The position numbers and the translations under genes were made by a program. From assembly GCF_040581485.1 (NCBI RefSeq), contig NC_090128.1, positions 25,760,931 through 25,824,930 on the forward strand: 64,000 nucleotides of DNA, read 5' to 3'. The DNA comes from Linepithema humile. Its lineage: Eukaryota; Arthropoda; Insecta; Hymenoptera; Formicidae. Each line of letters opens with the position of its first letter. Positions within the stretch are counted from its first letter, which is position 1. Below are positions 50,101 to 61,130 of this stretch, in pieces. The notes below the pieces were generated by a model. It was not told the DNA's origin. It saw nothing but the letters and a program-made list of their open reading frames with translations, and made no database searches.

Positions 50101-52852
50101 AACAATCAATTTTATTCCGCACGCTATCAGACCCAATATGTGAAGATAGAGTTAAATCCATTTATGGTTAGCGCGCAAACAAGCTTCGAACTTCATCAAA
50201 CTGCTGCGACTACCGACTAACAATTTGCCTTAATAAACACTTGCATTATCCTCTGCAGCAGGAGATTGTCTCCATTTCCATGTAAATAATTCACTTCGAT
50301 CAAAGGCGAGGCTATCTGGTTCTTGCAGGCGGGTCTTCATTTGGCGCGGTCGTCGTAACATATATACCAAAACCTGTGCTTGTAAAGCTCTTCGGTCCCC
50401 GGTGGCCTTACCGCCGTCCGCGACAATAGCGGCCGAAAATTACGCCCGCTTGTGTTAACTGTTTGCCAGCCGAAAGATAAAGCGAATGTACCGGCAAGCG
50501 ATTCCAGCAATCGATACCCCACGTTCCTGCAATTTCCCACGCATGCACATTCTTGTTCCATCCCTCCGGGGCGTTTTTGTTCCTAACGCGGTTCGCCGCG
50601 ATGTGATTTCTGCTAGCGACAATAAAGGAATTTATATAACAATTCTCGTGGAAATATATGTAATTGCTTCCTTCCGCCGCGGGGATCGTTTTTGTCGTAA
50701 TAATCCGCTGCGAATTTTTCGATAATAACCACCCGAATATATAGTATAGATATTTTTGAGAAAATAGGCGACTGTGCTCTCTCCTATCTGACTTTGATAT
50801 CTTCACCGGGCAAGTGTTTCTAAGGCAACACCCTAAATACGGTAATATAGGCGAGCCGCCGGGTCATCGTTCGAGGTTGAAGTTCCGGTGGGGAAAATAA
50901 AGGGAGGAGAATTACGATCGCGCCTTGTTTACTCACAAAAAGGTAAAACTTAAATAGAGAAATTAATAATTCAGGCTGTTCTCAAAATCTATCTGCTGTC
51001 GGTGCGCGACTTGATTTATGTAACTATTACACAACGCCAGACCTTGATGCTCTTTCGGGCGGGCGGCCATAAATATTTCAGGCTAATGCCTACTATTGAA
51101 GATGGATAACGTTATTAAAATTGAATAATGTCATAACACATGCGTGGATATATTGCATCGGTTGTGGCCTTCGCACGAAAATACCTCGCGACGGTTAACG
51201 TCGTTGGGCGGATATGGGTAATGTAAACACAGTGAATGGGGTAGAAATCAAATTACTGTTATCAGTTTAAGCCATCGCGTATAATGGCGTATGGCGACCA
51301 CTGCTTGGAAGTTCGAGTTTGATGTTGAAGTGCTTCCCCGGTTCTCTATCAGCGTCACGATCGAGTTCGTAATTTCGCATTCCGGGCGACGTTCTCTTTA
51401 GCTTGAATTGCCGGAATCCGTAACCGATAGCAGACGATCCCGGGGGAGACGACGGCGACGACGACGACAACGACGACAATGACGACGACGACGACGACGA
51501 CGACGACTGCCGCTGCTGCTTTTCATATGCACGCGGAAAGTTTCGCGACAATACGGCGTTACGGGAAGTATTTTAACCGGTCGCGTCAGAAGAATCACGA
51601 CGAACACGTGGAGTCCGGGGAAGTTTCCTCGCATTGTAAACGAGAAATCGTCCTCCAGCACCGCTAACTCCGTAACTACCGACTCGTTTTTCAAGTCCCT
51701 CGTTAATCCACGGGACCAGTACGACCAACTCCGTAATTGCAGTCGCAGTGTATCACCGGGGGAAATATTTTCTTTAATTGAATGCGCCGTATAAGAAAGC
51801 CAGGACTTAAACAAGCTCGTGATGCAATTAAGGGAAGAATATCCGTCCGCGAGACAATGTATTATCTTCCGTTATTTCCACGAGAATTATTCCGAGATGC
51901 ATCGAGTTATTAACGGTCAGTAGAGCCGGTGACGATATTGACGAGTTTATCCTCGCATTTCTTTTGGTCAATTGTTTTCACGTTTTTTTGTTGTTGGTTA
52001 ACGCTATACATCTTACGTTGCTTATTAATGTTTACGAGCATTGTGTCTCGAAGTTATAAAAATTGTGATGGTGTCCGAGTCCGAGATAAAGTGTCAATAG
52101 CTGTTATTAGAATATTTTTTCGTTTAGTTATTATCAGGTAAGGCTCAAGTACATTGTTTATCGATGTGTTTCAATGTCCAAGGTACGCCAACCTGAAAGC
52201 GAGTCATGTAACGGCCACAATCATCGCTCTCTGGGCGATCGCCGGGATCGTCACGATCGTGGTGATCGTTCAGTCGACCTCGGACGTGGGTCCCGACTTT
52301 TGTCGCCGTAGGTTCAGCGGCATCACGTGGGAGCAGGCGGTGGGTGCGGGCGTGCTGGTCGGGCTGCCCGCTCTGGTGACCATCTTCTTCTACGTGAAGC
52401 TGGTGGTGCGTGTGAGGCGCACCACTCGGAGCTATAAGCCACCGGCCGCCTTCTTCTGGGACTACGAGCTTACGAAGGCGAACATATACAGTTACTTGAT
52501 GTTCGTCATTTTTTGGCTGCCATTCGGCCTGGCGGTCTGCGTGAATTCCTTCAGCCGGATCAGCCCGCGCGTGCTCTTCAACTCGGCCTGGTTCGCTCTG
52601 TCCAAGTCCTGTTTCAACAATCTACTCTACTGCGTGGCAGACCGGCACTTTCGCAGTGCTTACGTGAAGCTCTTCCACTATTGCTGCTGCAAGACTACGG
52701 TAACCTTCTCGAGGAGGCCGCGCGGTGGCGATGGCGGCAGAAATGCGAGCGACGTGCGACTCAGAGTGCATATCATTCACTCGTACGCAAGTCCATCATC
52801 CTGTCGTCCGACTGTGGCCAGACCTAACGGACGTGACGTTTATGAGCTTTAA
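37913..52852 (+). CDS. Class A (rhodopsin-like) orphan G-protein-coupled receptor, three coding exons
   Basis: Exons 37913-38111, 47322-47538 and 52183-52852 join in frame (phase 1, then phase 2) to 361 residues, a normal length for a class A receptor. It should be a seven-helix plasma-membrane receptor signalling through G proteins or arrestin; the ligand is unknown. Visible landmarks: sequon at N2; GSVGN in TM1 (N50); LADLL in TM2 (D78); disulfide cysteines C104 and C179; W156 in TM4; P201 in TM5; FWLPF in TM6 (W250, P252); helix 8 ending in CCC (306-308), a likely palmitoylation site. Two key motifs are altered: ENY (128-130) replaces D/ERY, and NNLLY (284-288) replaces NPxxY. I do not recognise a specific named orthologue. 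Class membership is firm, function is not. Confidence 0.9.
40150..41038 (-). mobile_element. Internally deleted mariner element, mellifera/cecropia-like
   Basis: Terminal inverted repeats of 28 bp (TTAGGACCTTGAATAAGTTC at the left tip; the right differs by one base) are flanked by TA on both sides (40148-40149 and 41039-41040), the usual mariner target duplication. The 889-bp length is short of the usual 1.25-1.35 kb because the middle of the transposase is deleted. Ends look intact, so it might still be moved by a transposase supplied in trans. Confidence 0.93.
40228..40867 (-). pseudogene. Mariner transposase, internal out-of-frame deletion
   Basis: The minus-strand start codon at 40867 opens 77 residues of the N-terminal DNA-binding helix-turn-helix region (VPNKVFLRGILL, then WFRRFKNNDFDLEDKERSG) and stops at TAA (about 40636). 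The C-terminal part continues in another frame from about 40640 (KPNETITGARY) with the second catalytic aspartate in HDNARPH and the third in YSPDIAPSDYHLF, ending at 40228. The second HTH and the first catalytic aspartate (GDEKW region), roughly 120-125 residues, are missing. It cannot encode an active enzyme. Frame loss at the junction is visible within AGAAACC. Confidence 0.9.
41380..42700. promoter_or_regulatory. CpG-rich block with facing CT- and GA-rich tracts, possible regulatory region
   Basis: Locally GC-rich, CpG-dense sequence inside intron 1. A CT-rich tract (about 41850-41937) is followed 145 bp later by a GA-rich tract (about 42082-42120). Open frames here are typical chance frames of GC-rich DNA. 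GAGA-rich CpG blocks can act as alternative promoters or enhancers in insects; that is inference only. Confidence 0.25.
43349..43780. mobile_element. AT-rich foldback element
   Basis: The left arm (from about 43349, with CACTACTTTTATGATATTAT at 43371) recurs in reverse complement at the right (ending 43780, CAGCACTAGTTTTATGATAT when reversed). The arms are about 150 bp with small gaps and meet around CTCAACTCAGTACTCAACTTG. No coding potential. It resembles a non-autonomous foldback or MITE, and exact ends and target duplication are unclear. Confidence 0.7.
44288..44703. mobile_element. Long near-perfect foldback MITE with CAGGGTGATTC ends
   Basis: CAGGGTGATTCAAAATAACC at 44301 and its mirror ending CACCCTG at 44680 bound arms of about 180 bp that are well over 90% identical by eye, with a loop of about 20 bases at about 44490. 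TA flanks the ends. The inverted symmetry extends into the flanks as TTTATCTAGTATA and TATACTAGATAAA, with an extra TA run on the right. Transcribed as part of GPCR intron 1, it would form a long hairpin. The 90-codon frame on the minus strand is incidental. Confidence 0.88.
45537..45556. repeat. (TG)n microsatellite
   Basis: A short run of about ten TG units in intron 1, preceded by T7. Confidence 0.9.
46117..46138. repeat. (GTC)n trinucleotide repeat
   Basis: About seven GTC units followed by degenerate CATCGTC units to about 46175, in intron 1. Confidence 0.85.
47322..47538 (+). CDS. GPCR coding exon 2 (TM2, ECL1, TM3 with ENY motif)
   Basis: Acceptor TCTTTTTCCAG and donor GTAAGT bracket 217 bases (2 + 71 codons + 2). 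Residues 67-139 include NVALADLLVTG (TM2), the conserved cysteine before TM3 (LITCRFEY) and AIAVENYARLCLPAE. At the TM3 end the usual Asp/Glu-Arg-Tyr reads Glu-Asn-Tyr. The exon ends in phase 2 just inside intracellular loop 2. Confidence 0.9.
48010..48110. repeat. AT-only direct and inverted repeat block
   Basis: A unit of roughly 34 bases built from ATAATAATTAATAATAATTA and TTAATATTA occurs twice in tandem, then once in inverted orientation. This suggests slippage and foldback in pure A/T sequence. Confidence 0.75.
50342..50480 (+). pseudogene. Degenerate copy of GPCR exon 2 (TM3/ENY segment)
   Basis: One frame reads NIYTKTCAC, an unrelated-looking insert, then VALPPSATIAAENYARLC and an immediate TAA stop (50456-50458), followed by TTTGCCAGCCGAAAGATAAAG. 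This parallels exon 2: EYTIEILCF, VTVLTLGAIAVENYARLC, then CTGCCTGCCGAAAGGTAAG at the splice donor. Over the last 54 bases up to LC the two DNA strings match at about 37 positions without gaps, including GAAAATTACGC. The donor GT is lost (GATAAAG). It is most likely a pseudogenised duplicate exon. A TCTTGCAG at 50321-50328 resembles an old acceptor. Confidence 0.6.
51447..51508. repeat. (GAC)n trinucleotide repeat
   Basis: An interrupted then pure GAC tract of about 20 units, followed by TGCCGCTGCTGCT. It lies in intron 2 and is not part of the receptor frame. Confidence 0.9.
52183..52852 (+). CDS. GPCR coding exon 3 (TM4 to C-terminus)
   Basis: Starts after AG at 52181-52182; G completes the Arg139 codon, then YANLKASH leads into TM4. 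Includes ECL2 cysteine (C179), TM5 with P201, TM6 YLMFVIFWLPFGLAV, TM7 with SKSCFNNLLYC, helix 8 DRHFRSAYVKLF and a triple cysteine. A basic, Gly/Arg-rich tail ends at TAA (52850-52852). In TM7 the normally conserved proline of NPxxY is asparagine. The acceptor has a weak pyrimidine tract; an AG slightly upstream would break the frame. Confidence 0.92.
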
Positions 52853-55800
52853 AGGTAACGTCACGCGTAGACTGCTTAAAACAAAAGGATGCCGATAAAC
52901 ATGTCCGTTTTTTTTGTGAGACCGAGCGATTATTATGTCGATGCGCGAACGACGTCACGTCGGGATAGGTATGGCCTTATTAAAAGCATTCATTCATTTG
53001 TCTCCTTTGATTCATACGGCTCGTTCTCCGATTGAGTTATTCTTACGTTAGGGTTTCTTATGTGAGGTTTTTGTAAAGATACCAGGAACAAGTTCTTTTA
53101 GGCAGAATCAGTTTCAGTATATAGAAAGTGTCGACAGTGCTTTATTTTGGTAACAAATATGCATTGCCTGTTTTTTGGTCAATCTAAAATTTTTCTGTAG
53201 ATTTGATGTATTATTTGTCATAAAATTGCTATTTAGTATTATTACATAATAATTTTTAAGATATCGTTTTTCTATCAAACGCAGTAAAGACCTAAAAAAC
53301 ATGGGCACTAATGATATATGTGACATAATTGTCATAATATTTAGGCATTTAATTATCCGCGCAGAGGATTTCAGGATCATAGAGCTTAAGGAATAGATAA
53401 TTGAAATCCGAAAATGTGTGCCCGATGTTTCGATGCTGATACGAATAGTTGCCGTCCAGTGGAAATGTTCTCTAAACGATAACTGAATTTGTACGTCATG
53501 CTTCTATCAGAGTTCGATGTCATCTGCGAACTAAAGCAAGACATGTCCTTCGACTGCTTAGAATCGAAACTTCAACCACGAGAGAGTGTCGAAAATACTG
53601 AATGATCGATTTATATATACTTATACACTGACAACGGGACAGCATTTTCGCTCCGAGTAAAATTTTTAGACACGGATATTCGACTATAAAATTCAGCAGG
53701 TTCCTGGTATTATTAGACGTTGCAATTTTTTTTTAGACGGTGCATTTTCTCGTTTATCGCGGAACGTCCATTTTCGGCAGAGAAGTGGGAAAGGCTGTTT
53801 TCGCGAGATCCCATCTTGTAACAAGAGGGGGACGAGTGTCTCACTCGCGACAGCATTTTATCTGGCTGCAAGACGAGACGTGAAACGCGGACGAGAGAGA
53901 AAATAAGGTTTTCCCAATCTCGATTAAATTTCTCGACGGGGCTTACCGGCATTCCGGGAGGGAAGGAGGCCGGCCGCGAAGTTATACGCGCGCGCTGGAG
54001 GGGAGTAATTTACGCTGGCGCGCTATAAGTTCGCTATGTGTGAGATTTAAGCTCAACGAACACACGCTAGTAACGTCGCGAGCACCACATCCCGAATTAT
54101 GGCGGCTCCGCCGCAGTAAGTCGGCCGGTAGATGAAAATGCCGTAACGTTTAAGGAGGTACTTGGCGGCGCTCATCATCCCCCAAAGTTAATAACATTCC
54201 GGTAACGAGGTGAAGTCAGGTGGATCAGATAAGGGCGATTCGATGATAAAGATGGCAATAATATCAGTTAAAACTTTTAGTACTTCGCTCGTCTATCGGT
54301 CTCGACGTTCGGCAATTTAGTGAGATCCTTTAAAAAGGTAGGAAAAAAAAGAGTCTCTCCAGCCATTTATTATGTAAATCGAGAAGGATCTTGCGGTTAT
54401 AAGGTTCCTTCGACGGCGATCAAATAAGGATCAAAAGCGCCAGCCAAGTATCGTAATATATTGCTTCATTGGTGAAAGAATACGTAAATCTTAAGTGTTG
54501 AAGTATGAATTCGTGATAACGTGAAATAAATTGACTGAACATGAAATTTTATCGTGTGCAGGCGAAACAAATCGATTCGCATGCCATAATACTTACGTAA
54601 ACTCTTGCATAATCCGCCCTTAAAATTCACTGTCTAACAAACGCGTCCGCTTGTCTCGTATCCGTAATCAAATCGACTCGCTGTTGTAAAACTGAAAGTC
54701 CGCCATACCGATCTTACTTCATTTTAAATCTACATATCGCACAAAACGTGATTCTTAATAATTATATACTTTGTAACATACTTTGTTGTAACATACTTTG
54801 TAACCCTTAACATATCTGGTTGCGAATAATTGCTCTTATCCGCCAAAGTATCCGCTGAATCCTGAAAAAAATAAAGACAGGTATACACGGTACTCATTAC
54901 TGCCCCTGATCTCGGCACGTAGATAACCAACAGGCGTTCACGCGTACCCGGATTTAACGAAAAATGTGAGAAAGCTTATGTCCGATAGTATCATATCGAC
55001 GCGAAAAACGCGAACGATTTACGGCACACGATGCGGGATTAACGCGAGAACACTCTTCGTGTGTATTTTTGCGCAACCCGATCGTCCCGAGGCTCTCGCG
55101 TACTTCGTGTAATCGGTCGGTGAATATTGTCGTACCAATTATTCTGGAAAACGACGCCATTCTTCAACCCGGCTGGGTAATTCGTTACGTACCGCGCGGC
55201 GACGCGTTCGCTTTGGTGTGTCGCGCTTCCTCGGGACAGACACTGCTTCAGGGATCGCGATTTATTTAGTAGCGTTTCATTCGAGGACACTCACCCGCTC
55301 GCTCGCGAGTGACACCGGTATTCGCTCTACGCGAGAATGCGCTTGCTCCGTCCATATACGCCGCACAGCTGCGATCGCGATTCAAGATTTGCGCCTGACG
55401 ATATTTCTTGGGAAAGAGCTTCCTCTAGCAATACGTTCCAGCGTTCTTAAATGACGTGTCAACTCATATCCTGGGTTTTGCATTTGAATATTCGAATATG
55501 TATTCACGTATGCAAAATTTTATTGTAGAATTGACAATTGTTTTTAATAGAAAATTTCTGTCAAATATACTATTTTTTAATCAATATAATTTCTGCTTTC
55601 CGTAAAATCTAGTAAATATGAGTTACGATAGTTGCTTTATAATATAAAATTATTTTTGATTTCTCGAAACAATTAAATTTGTCACGTGTTACGATTCCAT
55701 GTTTTATTCCATGTAATTCCAGGTTTTTTTGCAACTTATTCAACGCAAAAGCTTCTGCTATTAAAATTATATAAGAAATTAGCAATAATTTTTAATGAAA

Positions 55801-56079
55801 TTTGTGGAATTGAAAAAGTTAATTGTTTTAAGTCTATATTAAATATTTCGCACAACGCATTCCACGATCGCGGCTTCGATTGTTAATCGTATATTCGAGC
55901 ACATATCTATCATGCTTTATATCTATACATTTTTTCCGTTTGTATATATGTACGTTAATAATTAACTATAAGATGCGTCATTGCGTGTATTTGTGTAAAA
56001 TGGAAGTGTATTAATATCGCTTTCCACTTATATTTCCATATCTTTTATTCGATACTCGAATTTGCGCAAGCCTACAAGC

Positions 56080-56128
<49 letters not shown>

Positions 56129-59100
56129 TATATATATCTTTCCTAATTACATATGATCCTCTTAAATACAGTTTAGAATATGTAATTGTACTGGAGAATA
56201 TATAATCGACATATATAACTGATGGTCACATGGTTCGCGTATGTGTAAGGAAAAAATAGTCAAGTAATATATGTATCTAGAAAATCTAACGTGAGCATAT
56301 ATCGAATTGATCACACGCTGTTACATGATTGATGCCTCGATCTAGACATGTAATGGAGCCATATATTTGTGACTGACAAACAATAACAATGATCGCATTA
56401 TGACTATAAGCGTCAAATGTTTTTATTCGCATATCGGAGGAGAAGGTATAAAAATAGAAGAAGGTGCCTCGCGTGATGTGGAGCAATGTTATTTCGAAAT
56501 TTATAGTCTTCGTGTGGACTTTAGGTTCAACAATATTTCTTTGAGAGAGAACATTTCTCCATTACGACTATTAGCTCTGTTCGGTGAGTTATACCTTCAA
56601 TCAAATGTTTTTTTATCGTAAGTAAGTAATTTTTGTCGATTATTTTAGAAGAGTTGAATTTTTATTATGTATGTTTGAAGACAAATAGAGAAAATTAGTT
56701 GGAAAAATTATCATTAATCCGATGATATGCGATTAAAATAATAAATTTTGATATGTAACGATATCATAGTTTTTGAATTTATAATATTAATATGTACGAT
56801 TTGAAGATGTTCAAATTAACTAGAAAATTTATATTGGATTTATCAAGAATTTTTGTTACCTTTTATTAAGAAAAAGTAACGTTTATATGCAGTTCTACCA
56901 TAGTTATTTTGAGGAACGAGGCAAAAGAGAGTTAAGACAAAATTGCTAAATAAGAACCTAAAATTTTAGTATATTAGTATAGTTTTATATGTGTGACACC
57001 CGCGGCGATGTCATAGGTACAAAAAAATTTATTTGTTTTTAGCGCAGACGATATTATTTTTAAATCAATAATTTGACGTCAAGCGTAAAATATCTTTTTT
57101 ATACGCAAATTTCAAATAAAAAATATAATATGCAGCATTCTTATTTTTATGAACTGAATAGACTGCGTAATTATTGTATTTATTATAATTATTATATTCA
57201 TTTTTTTCAGATATAATTTTTAAGAGAAGAGAAGTTATATTATAGTAAATAATTATATTCTGCAAAGAAGAAAAATGATTTTTTTTTTTTTTTAACAAAT
57301 CAAAATGTAAAATTTATATCGACGAAATTTAATATTTCGTTTTTTCTCGCTTTGGCTTTATTATCTGCGTTTCGAGATTTATACTGATAACTACGCACAT
57401 ATGTATTTATTGTATATAACTCGTTTTACGACTATATTTATTAATTGATAATTATTGCAACGGCGTATCTCTCGTGACTGTATCTATAATGTCGTATTTT
57501 ACGCGCCTTCTGTCAATCTGTGATCACACTTTTAGGTATGATTGTTCGAGTGGTGTAAGCAACATATTGTCAAATTTTGCACATATTATCCGGTTTACCT
57601 GAGTTAATTCGATTACTCGCGATAGTGTCTTCCCGCGATATGTCTTCATAAACGAAATTAAATGTAGAAAGCGTCTTGTCAGACGCGATGAAAACAATTT
57701 GATATTCTAAGTAACGATAATCGTCTTACAAAGTGCTAAGTTTGACTACCGATTCGCGGACGTTGTGTGCAAAATTTGAAATTGAAATTTAAGCGTCTTT
57801 CACGACGAGAACTTTGATAAAACATCCGGCGAGAGTGGCCGCGCGTTGATCAAATATGCGGGAGGAGAAACATTCGGCACGGCAGAGATTTTATCAAAAG
57901 TTCCGTCGCCGAAATCGGGTTTTCGCGAACGCGGGCAGGCGTTTGGGATAGCAAGTGCCGCTGACGATGATGTTTGAAGAAATGGGACCAGAAACTAGCT
58001 TCTCGTGACTATCTTTCCCGGCTACTTTTTTTTTTATCGTTTGCTTTATTCAATTCCGGGACACTCGCAGTAAGATCGCATGCGAAGGTCGCGTACTACT
58101 CGCGTACTATCTCGCGGTCGCGACATTTATGCGCGTACGTTCAAGAATTTCCATCGGTGCAATTCCGGTAAACGAATTTGAAAGTCCGAGTTAGGGAAAA
58201 TTTATAGTTAAATGACTTTGCTTTAACGTCTGTTTCGCGTACTTGCCTTAGCGTTAACTCGCAAGTAAGCGCCTAAGTTAAAAGCAATTTTCCCGTCTAT
58301 GCATACATGTATCTCCGAATGTACGTGTATTCTTCGTATATGTGTATATGCGTGCGAGGTGCGTAGTTGCGCATTTGCGAACGTGTTTGTTGCGTATGAG
58401 AATGTCGGCGGTGAACCGAGTATGTAACTAAATAAAAAGATCGACGAGCACTGCATGCCGTGCGATACACAGCTATCTTAGAGAATTTCCTAATCAATTT
58501 ATTTTCATTGTAACTCGTTAAGCGAAATGGAAATTTTCATGTTTTTCGCGCTGCATACCTCCGCGCTACGTCCTGGACGTGCTAAATACCGTAGCTTATG
58601 CAGTGTCCGTCCACGGAATAGCTTTTTCTACGAGAAAGATATAACGTATTTTTAGTTATACAATTAATACTATTGTGTAATAATGATTTAATATATTAAT
58701 TATATGATAACGTGAAGTTTCCTCTGAGCGACGACGATTGTAATTTTATAAGCGTATAATGGCACTCTATTTGTATCTAGAAATATTGTTTCATTGTAAA
58801 AATGGGGCGGTTATTTCTGTTATTAATGAGAACAATAAATTATTTATGTGTCTATCTGCAACTGAGAGTGCGCGATTAGTGTGCGATCGATAGTTATTCG
58901 CGCGTAACTGTGATTTTATTCTTTGTATAACGAATGAGTACTCGATCGATAGCGAGCGACGTAATGTGCTAACGAAATCTGTCTGTAGTTTTAATTATTG
59001 AGAAACGTTGCTTGCGACAAGTGCGCTGTGTTTTGTACATTTTGCGCAATTGGTAGGCAATATCGCATTGATTTGCTATTGTCACGAACGATAATTGGGA

Positions 59101-61104
59101 ATGATAGGATACTGACGAATATTACGATGTAGAAAAGCTACAGATCAACGCTTAAGGCGTTTGCTTTTGTATCTTTGACTTATCGAATTAAGCGCAGGTC
59201 AAACTCGTTTGAGCTCATTCGTTCCCGTCTGCGTAGCTGAATAGTGCATTAGACAATAGTAGTAGATGTAGTAGATTGTGTTAGATGATGAGCAGAGAGA
59301 TAGATGTCTTAGGTAATAATACAGAGAGAAGCATTTCCAGACTAGCATAATTGCATGTAAACATTGTCGAACGAAACGAACTGTACCGCTTCGCGATTCT
59401 ATCTGGACTCACTCCGATTCATTTTGACGTATCCGTACGCGGACTCGCGTCGGAGCGGATCCCTCGTCGCAGTGGGATGCGTGTTCTGACGGAACCTCAT
59501 TCTGACAAATTTGTACTGAGCGTTCGAAATAATCATACACATCGCGGTAAGTGGAGATGATTATGGCCAACGTGCCGTGTGATTAGACGCTGGACTGCAA
59601 TCATCAGGGCGCATTTCATTAATACTGACGTTTTCGTGCGAATTCGTTAGAACGAGTTATCGTTGGAACACGCACTCGCCATGATTATACCTTTGGGACA
59701 TGATCGTGGTGGGTATACGTGTTTCGATGGAGCATCTTGCAGTTCTAACGTGAGACAATACTCACGATAATTTCAACGAAATAAGTATATAAGCGTATCA
59801 ATGTGAATGGTTAAGAATAGAGTGTGTTGTTCAAATTAATAATTCAATCAACAGTTACGAATAGTCGTAGTTCTCGTGTAAAATTAGGAGCGTATGCAAA
59901 TTTAAATTTTATTTAATTCTTGAAACGTGATCGAAATAATCAAAGTAAATAAGAATAAAAAAGAACTTATCAGAATGAGTTTTCTTCAGAACGCGCATTC
60001 ACTTGATCATTTCGTTTTTCCGCTACTTTGAGACCATAATAAATTAGTAATTTATCATCAGGCCCTTCAACGGGTTTACGTCGAGAATCAAAGCAAATCA
60101 AATATATTGAAATAAGTAATAATGATTACAATCAAACGCATTTGCTTTAACTTTATACAGTTAGGTTTTGAAGTTTCTCTTCGTATTTGTCAGAATGAAA
60201 TTTCTACAAAATAAGCGAATCGCTGTAACTCTTTTTTTTTTAGTCGCGTCGCTGCTTCGGCCTTTATTGCCTCTGCTGAGACGCAATTGTAATTTGTTTG
60301 TACATATGCTCGCAAATGGCGGCGTAGAGAGTAGATTTGCTACGTGAAGCAAAGTAATAACTGTCATTAGCTTCGAATATGCCGTGCGGCCTCTCGATGC
60401 ACAAATTTAGAAGCGCTGCTACTAATGATTGTTGTACGAAGGCTTCGTGAAGTACTGTATTTGAAACTTCGAGGACCACGAACTAACAATAACTTTAGTC
60501 ATGGATCTATGTAGATTACTCGCCTTTTTCAACGAGTATAGCAATCGCGAGACGATCTCGCTGTAGGAGACGTCCGGGTTATGGAAAAACATGTCTTTGT
60601 ATATCTGGCTCGCGTTTACACGCGCAAAAGTAATTGTAATATTAATCCGTTGTAACGTAAAAAAAAAGTAAAAAGGGTGACAGAGCCCGTTTATCGGTGT
60701 CGTGTCGTGATAAGTGTTCATAATGTCTCGTAATAATACTACGAACATAACGGCATTGTCTAACCAATTGATAACCAACTATTCCGACTCGATTAACATG
60801 AGAGTAGTTAAGTAGAGATCAGTTCGATGTGTTGTATTAACTAGTAGAGTAGCGTAAATCTAGTTTGTAGAATAGACACGTAGAACATCCGTAACATCAT
60901 TAACATGTATCTCTCTGGCCGTAGCAGAATCAGAAATCGACGCAAACTGTATCGAACTATATATAGATGTATTTATTTTGTACTGAATGTATTTCGTATT
61001 GTTGTATTTTTTGTGAGCGTTTATATCGCGCCACGTCAGAATGTTATTCTGATTTTATGAATATTTTACTGTGAACTGTGTACATGTAAATTTTATAATG
61101 TTGT
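52853..61104 (+). other. Downstream non-coding region, possible very long 3' UTR
   Basis: No recognisable gene over 8.2 kb. There is no AATAAA close after the receptor stop. The first strong poly(A) context with upstream TGTA elements and a downstream T-rich tract is at 61105. A (TA)n block lies at 56081-56137. Two overlapping minus-strand frames at 60264-60778 are noted separately as doubtful. Assignment to the receptor's 3' UTR is inference; part may be intergenic. Confidence 0.3.
56081..56137. repeat. (TA)n microsatellite
   Basis: About 27 TA units with one interruption near 56124. Self-complementary and prone to cruciform formation or length errors in assembly. Confidence 0.92.
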
Positions 61105-61110
61105 AATAAA
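61105..61110 (+). terminator. Candidate poly(A) signal with good context
   Basis: AATAAA preceded by several TGTA motifs (GTGTACATGTAAATTTTATA) and followed within 15-30 bases by TTTCTCTCTCTCCTTTTTTT, a plausible downstream U-rich element. It could end the receptor transcript or that of another plus-strand gene. Confidence 0.45.
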
Positions 61111-61130
61111 ATGCGTTTCTCTCTCTCCTT

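Larger units (their letters stand above)
47539..52182 (+). other. GPCR intron 2 (4.6 kb)
   Basis: Begins GTAAGT and ends TCAATGTCCAAG. Carries an AT-rich repeat block (48010-48110), a CpG-rich stretch (49000-49800), a degenerate copy of exon 2 (50342-50480) and a (GAC)n repeat. The 171-codon minus-strand frame at 49325-49840 has no recognisable motif and is treated as chance. Confidence 0.75.

Noticed and set aside
52513..52827. 104-codon plus-strand frame overlapping receptor exon 3
   Set aside because: Shadow frame of the GPCR exon.
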